From Parietichytrium sp. I65-24A (taxonomy: Eukaryota > Sar > Bigyra > Thraustochytrida > Thraustochytriidae): a stretch of 64,000 bases of DNA. The stretch covers positions 1 to 64,000 of the forward strand of contig BLSF01000070.1 in NCBI GenBank assembly GCA_012862575.1, given 5' to 3'. Shown piece by piece: positions 61,955 to 64,000 of this stretch. The position numbers and the translations under genes were made by a program. The notes below the pieces were generated by a model, which did not search any database, was not told where the DNA came from, and saw only the letters and a list, made by a program, of their open reading frames with translations. How positions within the stretch are numbered: position 1 is the first letter of the stretch; each line of letters begins with the position of its first letter.

Positions 61955-62011
61955 GAGGATTGCGGAGTTGGTGGCGCGGCTGATCGCCGGTCGAGGGCGG
62001 GCGTGCGCAAG

Positions 62012-64000
62012 ATGTCCGGGTCTCCGATGTCAGGGTCTCCCAGGTGGCAGAAGCTGTACGAGGACCACGCGCGCTCGCAGCGGCGCAAGGCGGGACTGAA
62101 GGCGCAGGTGCAGGCGCAGGAGTGCTCGTTCGCGCCACAGATCTCGCGCAAAGCGCAGCGGCTGGGCTCGCCGTGCGCGTCGAACCAGGCCCACGGGGGC
62201 GAAGACCGCGACGAACGAAAGGACAGCAAGGAGCGCAAGCAGCTCTTCTTCGCGGCGCTGCACGCCCGTGCGGCCGAGTCCGAGGCGCGAAAGAAGGCGC
62301 TCAGGGCTCAGCTCCCAGCCGACTGCAGGTTCGCGCCCACACTCGTAGCGAAACCGCACTCCCCCAGCGTCGCACAAGGTCCGGCCATAGTTTCCGGCTC
62401 CGGCTCCGGCTCCTCTGCGAGCTCTGGGTCAGTGTGCTCGGCGGAGGCGCAGAGCAGCTATGCAGCAGCGCAGAGCAAGGCGCAGGAGGCAAGGGAGGCA
62501 AGGGAGGGGCGGGGCGCAGGCAGAGCGAGGTTCGACGGTTTGTACGAAGACGCGCGGAGGCGAAAGGAGCAGGAGCGGCGGCGGCGCAAGCGAGAGGACG
62601 CACAGCTGTCGTTCCAGCCGCAGCTTGTGGCGAAGCAGCGCAGCAGAGGCAGCGGCAGGCTGTTCCCGGGCGCGGACAGACAACGCATCCAGCGCGAACA
62701 GCGCGAGAGGCAGAAAGCGCAGCGCGAGATTGAGGCGTGCACTTTCAAGCCAGCGGTCCTGGGCAGCGATGGCAGCCACAGGAAAAGCAGCAGGATAAAC
62801 AACCGGCCAGCGATCCAAGACCGCGCAGCGGCATTGCTGGAGCGGAGACAGGCTCGGCTCGAAGGGCTGCGGGAAGCGCAGCTGGAGGCGGAAATGGCTG
62901 AGTGCCGGTTCTCGCCCGCCACAAAGTGGGTTCGCCAGAAGCAAGTGGTGGGCGGCGCGGCATTGGTATTAACTCGCGAGGAGTCGCAGCGGTTGTCCGA
63001 GCGGCTCTACGAAGAGGCTGGTCGTATTCGCGCCAAGAAGGCGTTATTGGCACAGAGCTGGCACTTTGTGGAAATGCACCAGGGATGCCTTGACAAAATC
63101 GACGTGCATCTCCGTAGCTGGAACATGGAACGGCTCTCTTTTCTCCACGAAAAGGGCGCCAAGAAAGTGGCAGACAACCTCGCAAAGTGGCGTGACCCTA
63201 ACAGAAAGCACTCTCTGGAGCTGCAAAAGGAGTTGGAAGACCTCAAAGAGTCCACTTTTCAGCCTAATATTACTCCGCTGTCGAGGAACATGGACCCGTT
63301 CGCAGCGGAGCACGAGCACCAGCTCTTCGGGCGTGGAAGCAGAAGATCCAGCCGCGGAATTGCCTCCCGCGAGCCTGGGAGCCCACGCCATATTCGCCTT
63401 TACAACTACCACAAAGTCATGCTCGACAGGCAGCAAGCTCGCGTCGCGGAGACAAATGCTACTATTGATAAACTCGCCAACACCACTTTTGACGCTGCCT
63501 CTCCGTCGCTGCGCAAGCAAAGAAAGCAGTTTGCCTCTTCGGAAGCGACGAATAGATTGTACGAGGATGCGCGCCGTATCGAGGAGAGAAAGGAACGCCT
63601 CTTCTTCCATTTGCAACAGCTTGCTAAAGATGGCAGCAACATCTGCTTCTCTGCTCGGAGCATTGACCAGTATGACGAGGAGATGCGCGCCTCTGGAAGA
63701 GTTAGCCCAGACCTCTTGCTCTCTCCGCGATCGCCCGTCGCGCAGGAGCACAATCTCAAGATTTTGCACGACAGACATGAACGTAAACTACGAGCTGCGG
63801 AGATGATCCGAGAGATGAATGATACCACGTGCGACGCAAAGACCCGAACGACTTACTCTTCGAAGACCGTTCTCGCCACGGCAGAGGAACTTGCGCAATC
63901 TCCTACCTACGACTTCAATAGATCCAAGGGCGTCTGGATGACCGCCAAGCCGGGCTTTGATTCGGAGGAATTTATGCCGCCCACACCGCGCTCACCAGGT
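62012..64000 (+). CDS. Basic repeat protein with LYED and FxP motifs (3' end beyond window)
   Basis: The frame is open for 663 codons to the window edge, so the C-terminus is missing. The protein is rich in Arg, Lys, Glu, Gln and Ala and mostly helical. A loose repeat recurs: an LYED-type helix start (RWQKLYEDHARS at 11, GLYEDARRRKEQ near 176, RLYEEAGRIRAKK near 331, RLYEDARRIEERK near 514), then a charged helix, then a (C)xFxP turn (ECSFAP at 37, CRFAP near 104, LSFQP near 198, CTFKP near 243, CRFSP near 298, STFQP near 415). Proteins with such LYE/FxP repeats are known from flagellated and ciliated protists, but I cannot name the family. The ATG at 62012 is the first after an in-frame upstream stop. 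A cytoskeletal or basal-body role is inference. Confidence 0.75.
   Translation, partial: MSGSPMSGSPRWQKLYEDHARSQRRKAGLKAQVQAQECSFAPQISRKAQRLGSPCASNQAHGGEDRDERKDSKERKQLFFAALHARAAESEARKKALRAQLPADCRFAPTLVAKPHSPSVAQGPAIVSGSGSGSSASSGSVCSAEAQSSYAAAQSKAQEAREAREGRGAGRARFDGLYEDARRRKEQERRRRKREDAQLSFQPQLVAKQRSRGSGRLFPGADRQRIQREQRERQKAQREIEACTFKPAVLGSDGSHRKSSRINNRPAIQDRAAALLERRQARLEGLREAQLEAEMAECRFSPATKWVRQKQVVGGAALVLTREESQRLSERLYEEAGRIRAKKALLAQSWHFVEMHQGCLDKIDVHLRSWNMERLSFLHEKGAKKVADNLAKWRDPNRKHSLELQKELEDLKESTFQPNITPLSRNMDPFAAEHEHQLFGRGSRRSSRGIASREPGSPRHIRLYNYHKVMLDRQQARVAETNATIDKLANTTFDAASPSLRKQRKQFASSEATNRLYEDARRIEERKERLFFHLQQLAKDGSNICFSARSIDQYDEEMRASGRVSPDLLLSPRSPVAQEHNLKILHDRHERKLRAAEMIREMNDTTCDAKTRTTYSSKTVLATAEELAQSPTYDFNRSKGVWMTAKPGFDSEEFMPPTPRSPG

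Larger units (their letters stand above)
59752..62011. other. 2.3 kb spacer with dense tandem repeats
   Basis: This is between the SDR (-) and the LYED-repeat gene (+). It contains (TTTGC)n, a GACATC hexamer repeat, CT and GAACGA runs, a GTAGGC run and three adjacent G-rich 7- to 8-base repeats just before the gene. Several short open frames run through these repeats; I do not regard them as genes. Confidence 0.5.

Noticed and set aside
62044-62733. 229-codon open frame overlapping the LYED-repeat gene in another frame
   Set aside because: GC-rich DNA keeps several frames open. The frame starting at 62012 stays open to the window end and carries the repeated LYED/FxP motifs.
1-64000. Retroelements, virus-like elements, IS elements, CRISPR arrays
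   Set aside because: No reverse transcriptase, integrase, capsid or transposase signature, no long terminal repeats and no spaced direct repeats were seen. The tandem repeats are microsatellites or minisatellites.

Overview
The window is nuclear DNA of a eukaryotic microbe. Six spliceosomal introns (66-132 nt, all with GTAAGT donors) interrupt three genes. The gene set includes NOP2, eIF6, RAD54B, WRAP53/TCAB1, PH-EDR2 and plant-type ferric reductases. A plant-like cystathionine beta-lyase, FRO-type reductases, mucin-like P/T stalk proteins and PH-DUF1336 proteins fit a stramenopile, perhaps a labyrinthulomycete (thraustochytrid). This placement is inference. No retroelement, virus-like element, transposase, tRNA, rRNA or CRISPR array was recognised.

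Layout. 0-5 kb: NOP2 (+) converges on a PH-EDR2 lipid-binding protein (-). 9-23.4 kb: a gene-sparse accessory block with two membrane-anchored, secreted Asp-box beta-propeller proteins (+) flanking two tandem FRO-type ferric reductase paralogues (-). 25-31 kb: a PH-LPLAT protein with altered catalytic motifs, RAD54B (two introns) and a coiled-coil membrane protein. 33-44 kb: a Golgi-type sulfotransferase, an RRG7/Mrr-like nuclease, a tail-anchored cystathionine beta-lyase (one intron), a WRAP53 homologue and an MFS transporter (three introns). 46-54 kb: a TauE/SafE permease with a likely mitochondrial presequence, an HTH_42/AlkZ-like putative DNA glycosylase, a 1,156-residue helical protein of unknown family, and eIF6. 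56-64 kb: a bacterial-type 2,4-dienoyl-CoA reductase converges on a carbonyl-reductase-like SDR. A repeat-rich basic protein with LYED and FxP motifs then runs off the window end.

Many genes are housekeeping: ribosome biogenesis (NOP2, eIF6), recombination (RAD54B), RNP biogenesis (WRAP53), sulfur metabolism (beta-lyase, TauE) and fatty-acid oxidation (FadH). The most unusual unit is the propeller/reductase cluster. Both propellers have paired cysteines before each Asp box, and one reductase has two histidine-rich loops. A cell-surface metal-handling role is plausible but unproven.

The long intergenic spacers contain microsatellites, purine tracts that usually lie on the sense strand upstream of genes, GTAC-ended perfect palindromes, and a dispersed CAGAATTCAG motif. 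Several open frames could be extended upstream through GTG or TTG codons. I placed starts at the first ATG, because these are eukaryotic genes; this removes several spurious hydrophobic N-termini.
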